Part shown: piece after piece, positions 10,511-50,161 of the stretch | How the letters are laid out: each line of letters opens with the position of its first letter | Numbering within the stretch: position 1 is the first letter of the stretch | Source of the DNA: Glandiceps talaboti | Taxonomy: Eukaryota; Hemichordata; Enteropneusta; Spengelidae | Length of the DNA stretch: 64,000 nucleotides | Direction of reading: 5' to 3' | Assembly (NCBI RefSeq): GCF_964340395.1 | Contig: NC_135553.1 | Coordinates: forward strand, 3,490,001-3,554,000 | The notes under the pieces: model-generated | Databases searched by the model: none | The model's input: the letters and a program-made list of their open reading frames with translations, nothing else | Told to the model about the DNA's origin: nothing | Translations under genes and position numbers: made by a program

Positions 10511-12418
10511 AATTGTCTTTGAGTTGGTGGCGTTGTTGAAATGGTTTAAAGATAATCTTGTAGTACTTAAAACGAATATTTTATTATATCAAGAGTACAT
10601 GTAAATCTAGTAGTAGGCTATGATCAATGTATTCCTGTTTGACAAAATGATAATATGATATAATGGTAGATTTCTTGTGAATTTCACTTTGCGAATCTTA
10701 TGAACATTTACTTTAAAATGGCAATCACTTTCTTTCTTGCCCTTCCGATTTACAAACCATTCCCTTGGGAAATGGACCAGCAATCGTTTACGTTTAGATC
10801 ATAAACTTATTACTATTATCAAGAAACAATCAAAGATGTACAATAACACATTAATGTTTAACCTGTAACAAGACAATCAAGTCTTTTCATAGTTATTTAC
10901 GGTATAAGACGTACATTTTAAATCAAAAAGTTCATTTAACTAAATAGTATATTTATACTTGTTGGAATATTGAATCTAGTTTTGTTTCATCTTTCAGAAT
11001 TTGTGTACGGTAAAGATGACTTACTAATATTGTTCTATTTTCTAAAGGAAATACTAAGATCCATTGTTTTTGTTTTCGATACAAGTCTATAATACTCGGG
11101 CGTGTTATATTATTTGTAATGAAAATCCTTGTAGACTGTTATGGTGACAATTCATAATTTCATGTGCCTCACCTTTAACAGTAGGAGTTAGTTGACGTCG
11201 GTAAATTACAAAATAGATAAGGGATTAAAATATGTAAATATTATGTAAATTACAAAATCTTTATTTTCAAAGCTATTAGCGACTGTGCATCTTTTTTATT
11301 GTCTCTTTCTTTATTTTGTATGCATGGAACAAAAATATTGTAAATATTAATATCGGTATTATCTGCTGACAAACAAATTGTATTTGACATCAATAAATCA
11401 ATAAAGTATTCGGAGAACCATCGCAAAAGGGAGAGCCTTTTCTTAAAATTATTCTTCAATTCCTTCATATGAGCAGCATAAACGTACGAAAGCCGTATAG
11501 TTTTCCTATTATTGTAGCCTGTCTATGGTGCTGTATATGTAATACGATCTATAGCGTTCATAGTAGCCGGTCTCCCGGATCCTGCGACGTAGACATAGGT
11601 GAGTAGAACAAGCCGTAGTAGCAGATTCAGCGACGTAGACATGGGTAGGTGAAAAAAGAGATAGCATAGTTACAGATTCAGCGACGTAGACAGATTAGTT
11701 TTTGGATGTCTAAAGGTAAGTTACTGTAACATTTGCATTTACAACTCGTGGGTCGTTTTGGCACCAGACCGATTCGGCCTCACCCCTACTAGACGTTGAG
11801 TTACTTTACCCAAGACGGTTAGGGTTAGCGTTAGTGGGTAATACTGGTAATAATGGTTTTTGAATTTTGGATAAGAGCAAAACTGACGTGTATATTTCGA
11901 CAGGCAGCCAATACACTACAACCCGTTTCAAGTTAACATTCACCGGATCTGTTTGATATAACCACGTAGAAGCCAATAACAAACTACACATGCTCGTCTG
12001 TAAGATAACACATTCAATGAACACAGTTTTTTGTGACATTTTGTCTGAATGAAATGAACTGTGCCACCATATGACAGATATCAAAACATTGGCACTGACA
12101 TGTCTGCGTCTAGTTGCAGTGTGTTTAAATGGTTCACAATATACAGATATAGATACAATGTAGCAAGAAATTGCAATCTTGATATCCTAGTACTGGTATA
12201 TATTATATATACAGTTCTTATGGTTTCTATATCAAGCACAGCCGATAAACGGTAACCTGTAACGTGCCGTATAGACCTTCAGGTAGGAAATACTAGTAGA
12301 TATCTGTATAACTGCAACATAATCACCCTGTTATGGTCACGTGATATGTGGCATGTGGTGATATCATGCACACGCTTTTTGATACATTGACCCATGTATT
12401 TCGATTCTCAGAGTGCCA
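10511..12418. other. Intergenic, no gene seen
   Basis: No coding region is supported. A short local repeat of a motif near GATTCAGCGACGTAGACA occurs three times at about 11579-11692 with diverged spacers. This is the only structure noticed. Confidence 0.4.
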
Positions 12419-12426
12419 CTTCTGTG

Positions 12427-12745
12427 CACAGGGGCGTGTAATATTTCATAGAGTGTTGTTTTCCAGGTCTACAGACTAAATATAACAACCTTTTGATTAA
12501 TATATATTCCTACATGTAAAGGGAAGTTAGTTTATTTTCATAGATTGTTGTTTTTCAGGTCTACAGACTAAATAGAACAACCTTTTGATTACTATATATT
12601 CCTACATGTAAAGGGAAGAGACATTTCTTAGTAGTATAGAGATTGATACATTTGTAGCAGCAAGATTCGTACGATATTTTCCTAAGAAAACGGCATTCTA
12701 AGCAATAAGAAAACAACAATCTATGAAATATTACACGCCCCTGTG
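12427..12745. mobile_element. hAT-like MITE with intact 8-bp target duplication
   Basis: A 319-bp element bounded by perfect inverted repeats of at least 24 bp (CACAGGGGCGTGTAATATTT at the left, its reverse complement at the right). It is flanked on both sides by the same 8 bp, CTTCTGTG (12419-12426 and 12746-12753). An 8-bp duplication with CA(C)AGGG-type ends is characteristic of hAT transposons. The interior contains a direct duplication of about 80 bp (12450-12534 and 12538-12618) and no transposase, so it depended on an autonomous relative. Confidence 0.88.
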
Positions 12746-13204
12746 CTTCTGTGATACGACAGTTCGATGGCGCCTAACTGCAGTATCCGTAGTCGTTTTT
12801 CCGCTTCTTGTCTTGTTGTTTTTCGCAAACTCGACAGAAAATACACAGAGAAAAAAAATTGTTATACACACAAATGAAAAAGGTTGCAAACAAAAACTAC
12901 TATTATTTGCAGCTAGACGGCACCATATTGATTTATACACAGCAAAATGTTCGCAAGCAAGTCACTGGAAAACTGACTTTGTCAAAAACAGAACTGTTTA
13001 TTGCTTGCTACGTATACGTTTCTGGCTTTATTGATCATTAAAAAATCTAGCATATGCAAATCCTATGCAAAACAACTTATCTTCATCAATACTATACTGG
13101 GAGTAAGTTTATCACACCGGTTCATTAATTGTGTGTGGCTGTCGACATAGCTTATTACTTCACTATGTTGAATTGTACCTTAGTTTAACTACAACTGCTG
13201 ACAT

Positions 13205-13553
13205 AAGACCGTCGACGAAAGGAACCAGTTACAAACAAGGAAAGTAAACAAATGAATTAGATTAATAACATGACACGGCAAGTTGGAAGAGCAGAGACTT
13301 GTTTTACATTCATAGTTTGATTAGAACAGTTTTATAGCCTCTTTATCTGTACATGAAATCCCAGGGGAACTTCTAATTTGTCTGTGAATGTGAACTATTA
13401 TGTAAAGAGGCCATAAAACTGTTCTTATCAAATGATGAAATGTAATACAAGTCTCTGTACTTCCAATATGCTGTGCCAAGTGTTATTAATCCAATTCAGT
13501 TGTTTACTTTCCTTGTTTGTAACAGGTTCCGTTAGTCCACGGTCTGAGATGGG
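13205..13553. mobile_element. Long-arm foldback element
   Basis: Two arms of about 120-150 bp are inverted around a spacer near 13365-13395. GACCGTCGACGAAAGGAACC near the left end pairs with GGTTCCGTTAGTCCACGGTC at the right end, and GAACAGTTTTATAGCCTC pairs with GAGGCCATAAAACTGTTC near the centre. The arms have diverged by several percent by eye, so the insertion is not recent. No open frame. Confidence 0.75.
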
Positions 13554-15000
13554 CAGTTGTAAATATTATAATTTTCGAAATAAAACACAAGATTCACAAA
13601 TATAGATGAATGGCAGGGAAATCGTTGAAATATTTCCATGACTTGTAAATCATACAGGCACTACTATAATACAATATGTACCTCAGACTACAGAAACACA
13701 CCTAGCTGGTCTGAGCATGTAAGCTTACTTTCATAATTTGTAAATCTGTGCCAGCTGCTACACCATGTCAAATCGACCTTTGTAATAAATTATGAATGTG
13801 TATATTAACATTATATTTGAAGTGTTATAATTCTGTCTCTGCTGCTCAAATTAGTTTTTTAGTACCGGGGGGGGGGGGGTGTTTGTTCTGTGAGATTCAT
13901 AGAGTAAGAGGGGGAGGGGGCTATGTTGTTGTATATATTTCACTATAACACGGTGACATCGCCTTTTAATACTGAAATGTGCAAACTGAGCTGTAGATGG
14001 AAAACGGTATAGCTAATGGACACCTGTTGTTCTAGAATTACATACAACCACCCCAGGCTCTCAAATGAAAACCTTTGACACTGAGTACTTCAGGTTAATG
14101 TAACTTATGGTGATGTTTGCCAAAGTCCAGTTATTGTTACTGTTATAAAAAATACCTTCCTATGCAAACTCGTCTTTATTTGTCAGAGAATATAGTGGTA
14201 TAGCCCGTGCCACAACGCCGTATCTATGGGATGAGAAAATGGATATCGAAGCCCGCCTCCTTGCGGTCGGAAGAAGACGATACAACCTTTGATTGTCGTA
14301 AAATTGTGATTTATTCCTATAGTATAATGCAATCTATATGATATTGTAATTTTCAAGTTCAAAAGCTAGCACTTCGTATATTGTCTAGCTAGCTCTGTAG
14401 TTGTGTTTTAGTTATGGTTATGTACAGTGCTCGGAGTCTATCGTCTATTTTACAGAAATGCTCTACATTTGTGAGCGGCGTGTCATGTACACCGACGAGG
14501 GCGCACTATATACGGCTGGAGCTGCAAGTGTTGTAGTTACCATTTGAAAAAAAAAAGTTTTCTGACAGCGAAAAGACAAATTTTAAGTTGTAAGAAGAAG
14601 AAACAAATATTTATATCACAGCTTAATAGGGACTGGACACTCACTAAGTTTATGCGCTGAAGCCACGTTACCCCCCCCCCCCCCCCACACACACACAAAA
14701 AAGATCGTATCACATGACAGCCTGTTCATTGTAACAGTTTTTGCTCTTCCAGAGTGCTCTTCCAGGAAAATCACACTTGCGTCAGCGAGATTTGGTCATA
14801 TAAGGACATCGGATCATTGCACTAGCGGTAGCTTGACCTGATAAGGACATACCAAATCGAACTACGTAGCCTTAGGTAAATAGACACAAAAGTCGGACAT
14901 TTATGTAAACACTACAGGTATCCTAGATGGGCATAATACAAGGAAATAATTGAATTAAAAGTTTGCTAGAGGACCCGCCTCCCAGGGCGTGTAGACCACC
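13554..15000. other. Intergenic and presumed 5' flank of the TRIM gene
   Basis: Contains homopolymer runs (G at 13867-13880, C at 14670-14686) and no coding region. The sequence GCACTATATACGG at about 14503-14515, about 490 bp before the TRIM ATG, could be a TATA-type core promoter. That is a weak guess from motif and position only, and no splice donor was established for an upstream leader exon. Confidence 0.3.
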
Positions 15001-18000
15001 ATGGCGGCTGGAGGTGTACCTGTTGAGACGGCAATTCTCGATAAAATCGGGGAAGATTTCCTGTGCTGTACCGTTTGTTTTGAACGATTTACAACTCCTA
15101 AGATTTTACCGTGTTTGCACAACTTCTGTGAGAAATGCTTAGTGTCAATAGTGAAAAGGAAAGGTTCTCTCGTGTGCCCGACATGTTCTACACCCTGTCG
15201 ACTGACCCATCTTGGGGTTCCAGGGCTGACAACGAACTTTTTCATGAACAACCTAATCGAAATATTCGAGGAGAGAAAGGCGATGTCTGGAAGTGAGTCT
15301 GTCAAGTGCGAGGTGTGTAAAAACAACACAGCAACTCGGCGATGTGAAGACTGTCCTCAATTCAGCTGTGATAAATGTATTGAAGTTCACCAAAGTTTTC
15401 CACCACTTCGTTCACATCGAATTATGTCCATTGACGAATTTAAATTGGGAGCAAAGTCTGCCACGCCCACTCCCATCCAACCTGTTGAACATTGCAGCGT
15501 TCACCATGACAACCAGATCAAATTCTACTGTGACACTTGTCAGGTAGCAGTGTGTATGGAATGTACTATAGTTGATCACCGAGTACCTGATCATAAACAT
15601 CGATACATAAAACAAGTAGCAGACGAGTATAAAACTGAACTAACCCAGCTGATTGCAGAGCTGAAGAAGAAAGAACGAGATGTTGACAGACAGAAAGTCA
15701 CAGCCGTACAGAGACGTACAGAATTGAGAAACCAACTCAAGGTATGTAACATTACAGTTTTATTTTAATGAATGTATTACAAATCAAATGTAATATATAT
15801 GCACAATTTAACTGATCAGTATTTTTTTATGTACATATTCATTTTCAAATGTTGAGATATCTGATATCTGATATAGTTTGTGTACATGTACACTGTGAAT
15901 TGAGACAGGTATACATCTCAACAAAATAAATGATATTACCATCATCTTCTAGTTGTGTGTGTGATGTTTTTTTAATTTCTTAATTAAAAAAATATACATA
16001 TTAAAGCCTTCAATTTGTTTGCACATTTGAATGTGATATTGTATTATCAATTTTAAGGTTGTCATAATCCTGGGTGATTCAATTTAGGATTTGAAAAGTG
16101 ATTTTGATCAAAATTCTTAGCTACCTAAACTAAACAACCTCAAAATACCCATTAGGTTGGTCTGTAATTTTAAGGGGATATATGTCACTGATATGTACAT
16201 AAGAAATGTCTGATTTTTGGTCAATGGAAAAAAATCTCTAGAATTTTGATAATTCAAAAAAAATTATTACAAATACAGTCACATTGAGTGGACACTGTTG
16301 CTATGGAGATTGAATTGTAGCATTCTTTCAAGTTGTTCTTGTTTTCTTTTCCACAATGACAATGTCCTAAGTACAATGTAGGATAAAACATTTAATCTTT
16401 TAGTTTAGGAGTGTGTGTGTGTGTGTGTGGGGGGGTGGGGGGTGGGGGTGAACCATTTTAGTTCTCATCCAACTAAAAACAATTTTATTTTTAATGGAAT
16501 CGGTTTTGTACCCCAAAATACCAATATTTCCAAAAATATTTCATTAAATTGAGAAATGGAATAATTTTCACCACAATTTGATAGTAAATCCATGGCAATA
16601 AAATACATGTTGGTTTGGATTTTTAATTTATAAAATATCTTTAATATGGTTTCCTACTTGAAGTATCAACATATTCCAAGTCCTTGTTTGTAACTTAATA
16701 AATTGCAAAAGATTACTAGATGTGTAAAATCTTTGTTATTGTACGTACAATAACAAACTTTTTACACATTTTTCAGCTTCTTGCGTGGTATTGACGTACA
16801 AACACAGATTTTGTCCATGTTGTTTCACATTGATTTTTGTAAGTAGAAAGCCATGATAAAATCATTTTATAAATTAAAAATCCAAAATAAATAACAATCC
16901 TTATCCATATGGTCACTTTAAAGAATTTAGTTTTTTATCCTACATTGAACTATTAGTCTCTCCCCAAAAACCTATTTAGAATCAAATCATATCTGAGTCA
17001 ACACAGTTTGTAAGGTAGTTATAGATACAGAAGAAAGCTTGATGGTAAAAAATTGAACAATTTTGTTTTTATTGGTACCCCATAAATTATGCCATAATAA
17101 CTTGTAAGGCAAAATTAAAAAAAATTGTGTGTTTCTGATAACCCGACCGACACTAATTTAAGTCTCTGACCCTAAATATTTTGTTAAACATTTAAAACAA
17201 AAAGTTAAGAAATTCTTTGTCTTCTGTTTTCTTTCCCAAGTGATATCTGTACATATTTTATCAGACTCTCACAGAAGGGGTATTCTGACCAACAGTTCAT
17301 TTGATTTTGGGTCATAGCAATATTTTTCAAAATTAAAAATAGTTAAAGAGGTAAAGATCAAATCAAATCAAATCAGATCGAATCAAATCAAATCAAATCA
17401 AATCAAATCAAATCCCAACGTACCTTCCCTATTTTCAGAGGTCATTTTATTGTAAACACACGTTGCTAAACATGAGTTGACATTGTTTTTAATAGTTGTT
17501 GTTATTTCAGTGTGAAACAAAACAACTATTACATTTGTGTTTGACATATCTCAGTACTTGCAATGATTATATTTCAATTTGAATTATAAAGTAAACACAC
17601 AAAATGGACTGTGATCTTTTAATATTGCTAATCTTAGAATATTCTGATATTTATCTATAATTTGACACAATGAATATAATTTTGTTGAAAAAAGTAGAAA
17701 CAGAATCATCTAAAAAATCGATGAAAATTACTAAGAAATGAAATCAGATATATGTGGAGTTTCTGGTCATTGCATAAATTCTTACTTTAATTCCTTATTT
17801 TTTATCTTATTGTAGGCAGAAGAACAGAAGGTAAAGATGAAAGCTGAGGAATTGATCAACAAGATAAGGAAAGAAGAAAAGAGATTGATAGATGAGTTGA
17901 ACAGACAATATACATCAAAAATGAAATCTGTAGATGTAGATGTTGATGAGTTGGAGTTGAATCATGGGAATATAAAGAGTACATGCAGTTATTTAGAAAC

Positions 18001-19297
18001 ACTGATGCATCATGGGAGTCATATTCAGCTTCTAACTACCAAGAAAGAAGCTTTACATCGCATCAAAGAACTGATTGCCATGGAAACCAAGTCACAACTG
18101 CAGTATGAGAGAATGGTGTTCCAACCCAGGGATGGTTTCCAGGAACATGGAATGCTGGGATTGGTGAGATCTGATGTCTGTATATCTCAGTGTACAGTTG
18201 AAAACATTCCCAAACAACTGGTGAAGGGTGACCATGCTGACCTGTCTATTACAACCAGAGATTCCACAGGAAAACAAGTCATCCCACAACAAGAGGTCAA
18301 GGTCAAGGTGAGAAAACCTGATGGATCACAACATGATGTCATGGTAATAGACAACAAAGATGGAACACACAAAGTTACCGTGAAGGGGGACATTTCAGGT
18401 AGACATCAGGTTACCATGACAACAGGAGATCAGCCAATACCAGGATCACCATGTGAAATTCCTGTCATTCAAGGTTTGGTGAAAACCATTGGAAAAGAAG
18501 GCAGTGGAGATTTAGAATTCAATCTCCCCTTCAGTGTTACAGTTGATAAAGATGGAAACTTTGTCACAGCTGATCATGATAATCATAGTATTCAGATAAC
18601 AAGTAAAACTGGTAGATTTAAGAAAGTCTTGAAATTTACACAATTTAAAGAGAAATTTACTCCACAAGACATAGCAATATCAAGTGATAATGAATACTTC
18701 AGTACAGATTATAAAAACAAACAAGTCATCATTAGTGATATCAATGGTCGTGTTGTCAGATGTTTTGGGGAGACTGAGTTAGAGGATCCCTGTGGCATAG
18801 CTATTAGTACAGACCCTCAGAATAGGATTGTGTATGTAGTAGACCATGCTGGCCACTGTATTAGAATGTACAGGTATGATAGCACATGTCAGTATATTGG
18901 ATCCTTTGGTTCATATGGGAGTGGTCCAGGTCAGTTTAATTGTCCCTTTTATCTTGTGATTAGTCAGGGAATGTTATTTGTTACAGATTTTAGGAACCAC
19001 CGTGTCCAGGTTTTCACAATGTCTGGTCAATTCCTGTATTCCTTTGGTCATCAAGGTACAAAGGATGGTGAGCTGATTTACCCTAGAGGAATAGCAGTGG
19101 ACAAAGATAGATATGTGTATGTAAGTGATGATCATCGCATACAGAAGTTTGATAGTAGTGGTCAGTTTATATGTCGTATTGATAGTGATAACGATAGGTT
19201 GAATTGTCCCTGTGGTATTGCATTGACTGATGATGAACCATGCAGGATTGTTGTTGCTGACAGTTACAATCATTGTCTGAAAGTGTTTGTACAGTAA
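15001..19297 (+). CDS. TRIM-NHL E3 ubiquitin ligase (RING, two B-boxes, coiled coil, filamin, NHL)
   Basis: Two coding exons, 15001-15741 and 17816-19297 (phase 0 join), give 740 residues. The start lies in strong context (accaccATGG). Domains in order: C3HC4 RING at about residues 23-62 (C23, C26, C38, H40, C43, C46, C59, C62); a first B-box at about 103-140; a second B-box at about 165-200; a coiled coil at about 205-350 that spans the splice junction; a filamin/ABP280 immunoglobulin-like domain at about 367-466, including VKVRKPDG and IPGSPCEI; and about six NHL repeats at 470-740 forming a predicted beta-propeller (VTADHDNHSI, VTDFRNHRVQVF and ADSYNHCLKVF are clear examples). This is the TRIM2/TRIM3/TRIM71 class, cytoplasmic ubiquitin ligases whose propeller binds RNA or protein. 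Orthology to one vertebrate member is uncertain, because such genes expand lineage-specifically. Confidence 0.95.
16411..16450. repeat. GT/G-rich simple repeat
   Basis: A short GT run followed by a G-rich tract in the TRIM intron. Confidence 0.85.
16605..16920. mobile_element. MITE, mariner-like (family A, copy 2)
   Basis: Matches the element at 1390-1753 across most of its length, including the same central palindrome (GTTATTGTACGTACAATAAC) and the right terminus CCATATGGTCACTT followed by TA. The left terminus has decayed. It lies inside the TRIM intron in the same orientation as copy 1. Confidence 0.78.
17357..17415. repeat. (AATCA)n microsatellite
   Basis: About twelve AATCA pentamers with two variant units. 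The same pentamer forms the tail at 24180-24206. Confidence 0.95.
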
Positions 19298-19640
19298 TGG
19301 GAGATTTCAATATCTCTACCTGTACAGACAACATACCCCATTATAACTGATACCAACAATCACTGTATCAAAGTGTTTGTACAGTAATGGGAGATTTCAA
19401 CATCTCTACCTGTACAGACAACATACCCCATTATACCAACAACTACTGTATCAAAGTGTTTGTACAGTAATGGGAGATTTCAACATCTCTACCTGTACAG
19501 ACAACATACCCCATTATAACTGATACAACAACCACTGTATCAAAGTGTTTGTACAGTAATGGGAGATTTCAACATCTCTAACTGTACAGACAACATACCT
19601 CATTATAACTGATACCAACAACCACTGTATGGAAGTGTAT
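19271..19640 (+). repeat. 83-90 bp array repeating the TRIM C-terminus and stop codon
   Basis: After the TRIM stop (19295-19297), the last coding bases recur with their stop at 19385-19387, 19468-19470 and 19557-19559, and a decayed start lies near 19620. Each unit can be read as a D-T-N-N-H-C-I-K-V-F-V-Q-like terminal NHL strand plus TAA, followed by TGGGAGATTTCAACATCTC. All are downstream of the first stop, so they are untranslated unless the stop is bypassed. Confidence 0.9.
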
Positions 19641-19699
19641 GGTTACAAAGGAAAATACAGTATGAGATTGAAAAGTATTTGTGTGACCCGTTGTGAAAA

Positions 19700-20546
19700 G
19701 AATTTAACTTAACACAGAAAGTAACTGTGTTGTGATATTTTTAGAGAAGTAACTTAACACAGAAAGTAACTGTGTTGTGATATTTTTAGAGAAGTAACTT
19801 GACACAGAAAGAAACTGTGTTGTGATATATTTAGAGAAGTAACTTGACACAGAAAGTATAGTAACTGTGTTGTGATATTTTTAGAGAAGTAACTTGACAC
19901 AGAAAGTAACTGTGTTGTGATATTTTTAGAGAAGTAACTTAACACAGAAAGTAACTGTGTTGTGATATATTTAGAGAAGTAACTTGACACAGAAAGTAAC
20001 TGTGTTGTGATATATTTAGAGAAGTAACGACACAGAAAGTAACTGTGTTGTGATATATTTAGAGAAGTAACTTAACACAGAAAGTAACTGTGTTGTGATA
20101 TATTTAGAGAAGTAACGACACAGAAAGTAACTGTGTTGTGATATTTTTAGAGAAGTAACTTGACACAGAAAGTAACTGTGTTGTGATATATTTAGAGAAG
20201 TAACTTAACACAGAAAGTAACTGTGTTGTGATATATTTAGAGAAGTAACGACACAGAAAGTAACTGTTGTGATATACTTAGAGAAGTAACTTAACACAGA
20301 AAGTAACTGTGTGGTGATATTTTTAGAGAAGTAACTTAACACAGAAAGTACTGTAACTGTGTTGTGATATATGTAGAAAAGTTAACACAGAGAGTAACTG
20401 TGTTGTGATATTTTTAAAGAAGTTAACACAGAAAGTAAATGTGTTGTGATATTTTTAGAGAAAGTAACTTGACACAGAAAGTAACTGTTGTAATGTTTAG
20501 AGAGTAACTTGACACAAGTAAATGTGTTGTGATATTTTCAGAGAAG
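19700..20546. repeat. 45-bp tandem array with internal palindrome, about 18 copies
   Basis: Units begin AGAGAAGTAACTTAACACAG, at a 45-bp pitch where intact, with deletion variants of 3-5 bp and one insertion (GTATA near 19857). Each unit contains ACACAGAAAGTAACTGTGT, whose ends are inverted repeats and could form a hairpin. Units at the right end are more decayed. Confidence 0.95.
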
Positions 20547-20694
20547 CTGTACATTTGAAGCAGATTATTCTGTTGTGATTTGAAATAACTTGTTAAGTTT
20601 TGTGTAGCAATTAATACAAATTTGTTTCCTTCTTACATATAAATGTCTTAGTCTGGCAAATGTATTGTTGTAAAACCACTAGCTTCTTCACAAT

Positions 20695-21055
20695 GGCACT
20701 AACAGATGCTTACCCCACAGTGTCACTAACAGATGTAACCCACAGTGTCACTAACAGATGTAACCCACAGTGCCACTAACAGATGCTTACCCCACAGTGC
20801 CACTAACAGATGCCTACCCCACAGTGTCACTAACAGATGCCTACCCCACAGTGCCACTAACAGATGCTTACCCCACAGTGGCACTAACAGATACCTACCC
20901 CACAGTGCCACTAACAGATGCCTACCCCACAGTGCCACTAACAGATGCTTACCCCACAGTGCCACTAACAGATGCCTACCCCACAGTGCCACTAACAGAT
21001 GCCGGCACAGTGCCACTAACAGACGCTACCCTACAGTGGCACTAACAGACGCTAC
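20695..21055. repeat. 28-bp minisatellite, about 12-13 copies
   Basis: Tandem units of CACTAACAGATGCCTACCCC plus CACAGTGC with C/T alternation and a few shortened units at both ends. The 28-bp pitch leaves several frames open and so creates false reading frames on both strands. Confidence 0.96.
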
Positions 21056-23226
21056 ACCAGTATGCTATACATGTATTTTGTTGCTTTAGCTAGAATCCAT
21101 TTGTATCAACATACGAACGTTTACATGGGAGGGCATTGATGAGTTCCTCAACTTGCCCAATAGTCACGTGAAGTTGATCAAAGTCCGAGTAGATTGAGTG
21201 TACACATTTTACTCAGATAAGTCTACCAACTTTTTTGTCAAACTTGCCCCATTAAAATTATTGTATTTCACTGCACTGTGTCTTTTTAAAGTAGAATTGT
21301 ATAATAAAGTAATGATTAAATTATTTCCACCTTGTGTAGATTTCAGGTGAGAGTTGTGTATGTTAGTATAATTATGATTGAATACGTGTTGCAAGGAATT
21401 GACATGTTAACTTTTGATTTTAAATTCAAATCACAGCCTTCATCCCTACATCATACCATACAATACATTGGCCCAATCTTGGCAGATTGTAGAAGGGTCC
21501 TGTCATACAGTAACACCTACACCATACCATACAATACATGGGTTATCTCAAGCAAATTTCAGTGGTCGTACCTTTTTTTTTTACATGGCCCAAGTTTCAA
21601 CATCTGAAATCCCAATCATCTGGTATTCTCCTGTATGAAATTTCCCTTCATTATTTGTAATGTTTGCATTTGATGCAGAAATCAGCTACAATTACAAGTA
21701 GTGATATAGTTAATGTTTTGTTTCATAGAATTCAATATTCAGTATTCACGACTGGAAAGCATAAACCTGACCACCTAATAGCGCCCTCTAGTGACACAGT
21801 AGGAGGGTGTAGAACATTTTGATGAAGACTGGTACAACTCTTGCAGGATAAAATTACTTTGGCCAACGTTCACAGCAAGTTTACTTTCTTAACACCACAG
21901 CATACTTTACCTGTTACTTTGCTTGCTATGTGGTTCCACAGTTCACACAGACATAGTTCAAAGGTTAATTTATGTACCAATTTGCATGGGCTTGAACAGA
22001 CATAAATTCTGTATTTTGAAAACCTTGAAATTTGGTGAACATGCTAGTTTGTAGGCTTGGAAACAATCTCTAGGAATCATAAAAATTGATATTCATTTTA
22101 AACCAAAATATCTTGTAAATATTCTTGCATTTAATTTTGAGAATGTTCTAGGGAGCCACAGACTTTCATCACATATGGGTTAGACCATAGACAACGGTAG
22201 GTGTATCACCAATGTCTATGCTTCGATAAGCATTTCATCACTGCTTTTCATTTTTGGTAGTAATTTAGCCTGTACTATGGACAGACAGGGAAAGTCCATT
22301 GAACTGGGGGTGGGTGGGGGAAGTAGTTGTCAATGTTCACCAAAGGTATGGCCATAACATTCTTGTAAACCAGAGCTGTTATATCTTCTGCAACACTGTG
22401 AAATATTGGCGTCTTCAATTGGACGGTGCCGTAAAAGAGGCTGTGGTTTATGATGATGGGACATAACTACAACAAATACACAGAGAAGACACACACAACC
22501 ATGGCAGATAAATTTTTATGCTAGATTCCAGCAAGTTTTTAATAATGTTTTGAACGAAAGCACCATCTCCAGTCTATGGTACTCTTTTAAGGGTATTTAC
22601 AGTTTGAACCATAACCAGGAGACCCTGCTTTGCACACATACTTTATACTTTCTCTCTTTGGCAACATATCCAGGAAAACTGTGCTGTACAAAAAATAAGG
22701 CCAGTCATCAATGTCTGTGCAGTATGTATGTATAATCATATATTAAAAGATCACCCACAATTGCCTGGATATGTTGCTGCTTTGTTTTTTGTTTTCAACA
22801 TTTTTATGAAAAAATGAACGGGAAAAAATAACATAAAACCAATGATTAGAGAATCTTATACATAATTTTTTCTGTATTATTTGCTTACTTCTCTCCAAAC
22901 TAACTCTGAAAGTAGCTTTATTTTAACAAACAGTCTGACCCCCCTGGTCATGACATATATACTATGTCATCCATAGAGTCTTCATACATAATCTAGGAGT
23001 TTTGTAAAACAGCTGGTGATCAAACTCACCGACACAAGTTTTTTCATCACTTCGTAATATAACCATTTTGTTTTCCACGAAAAAGGGAAGATTTGGGAAA
23101 AGGAAAAATATAGCACTGTTCATTGGCTGTCGTTGTTGTAAACGGTGATGTCATAACTCCTGAATGTGGGAATGGAGCATGACTTGGACTTCAAAAAAAC
23201 AAACTTTGGAACACGTTTCACAATGG
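21056..23226. other. Intergenic between convergent TRIM and CNOT3 3' ends
   Basis: No coding region is supported. A minus-strand AATAAA (plus-strand TTTATT at 22917-22922) lies about 305 bp past the CNOT3 stop and is a candidate polyadenylation signal. A plus-strand AATAAA at 21303-21308 could serve the TRIM transcript but is 2 kb from its stop. Confidence 0.35.

Positions 23227-50161
<26,935 letters not shown>

Noticed and set aside
12723-13041. Overlapping frames of 77 and 103 codons
   Set aside because: Begin inside the terminal repeat of the hAT-like MITE, and no known domain was recognised.
19700-20546. CRISPR-like regular array
   Set aside because: The repeats are contiguous, with no unique spacers, in a clearly animal genome. 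It is a minisatellite.
20726-21089. Open frames on both strands over the 28-bp repeat
   Set aside because: Same repeat artefact.
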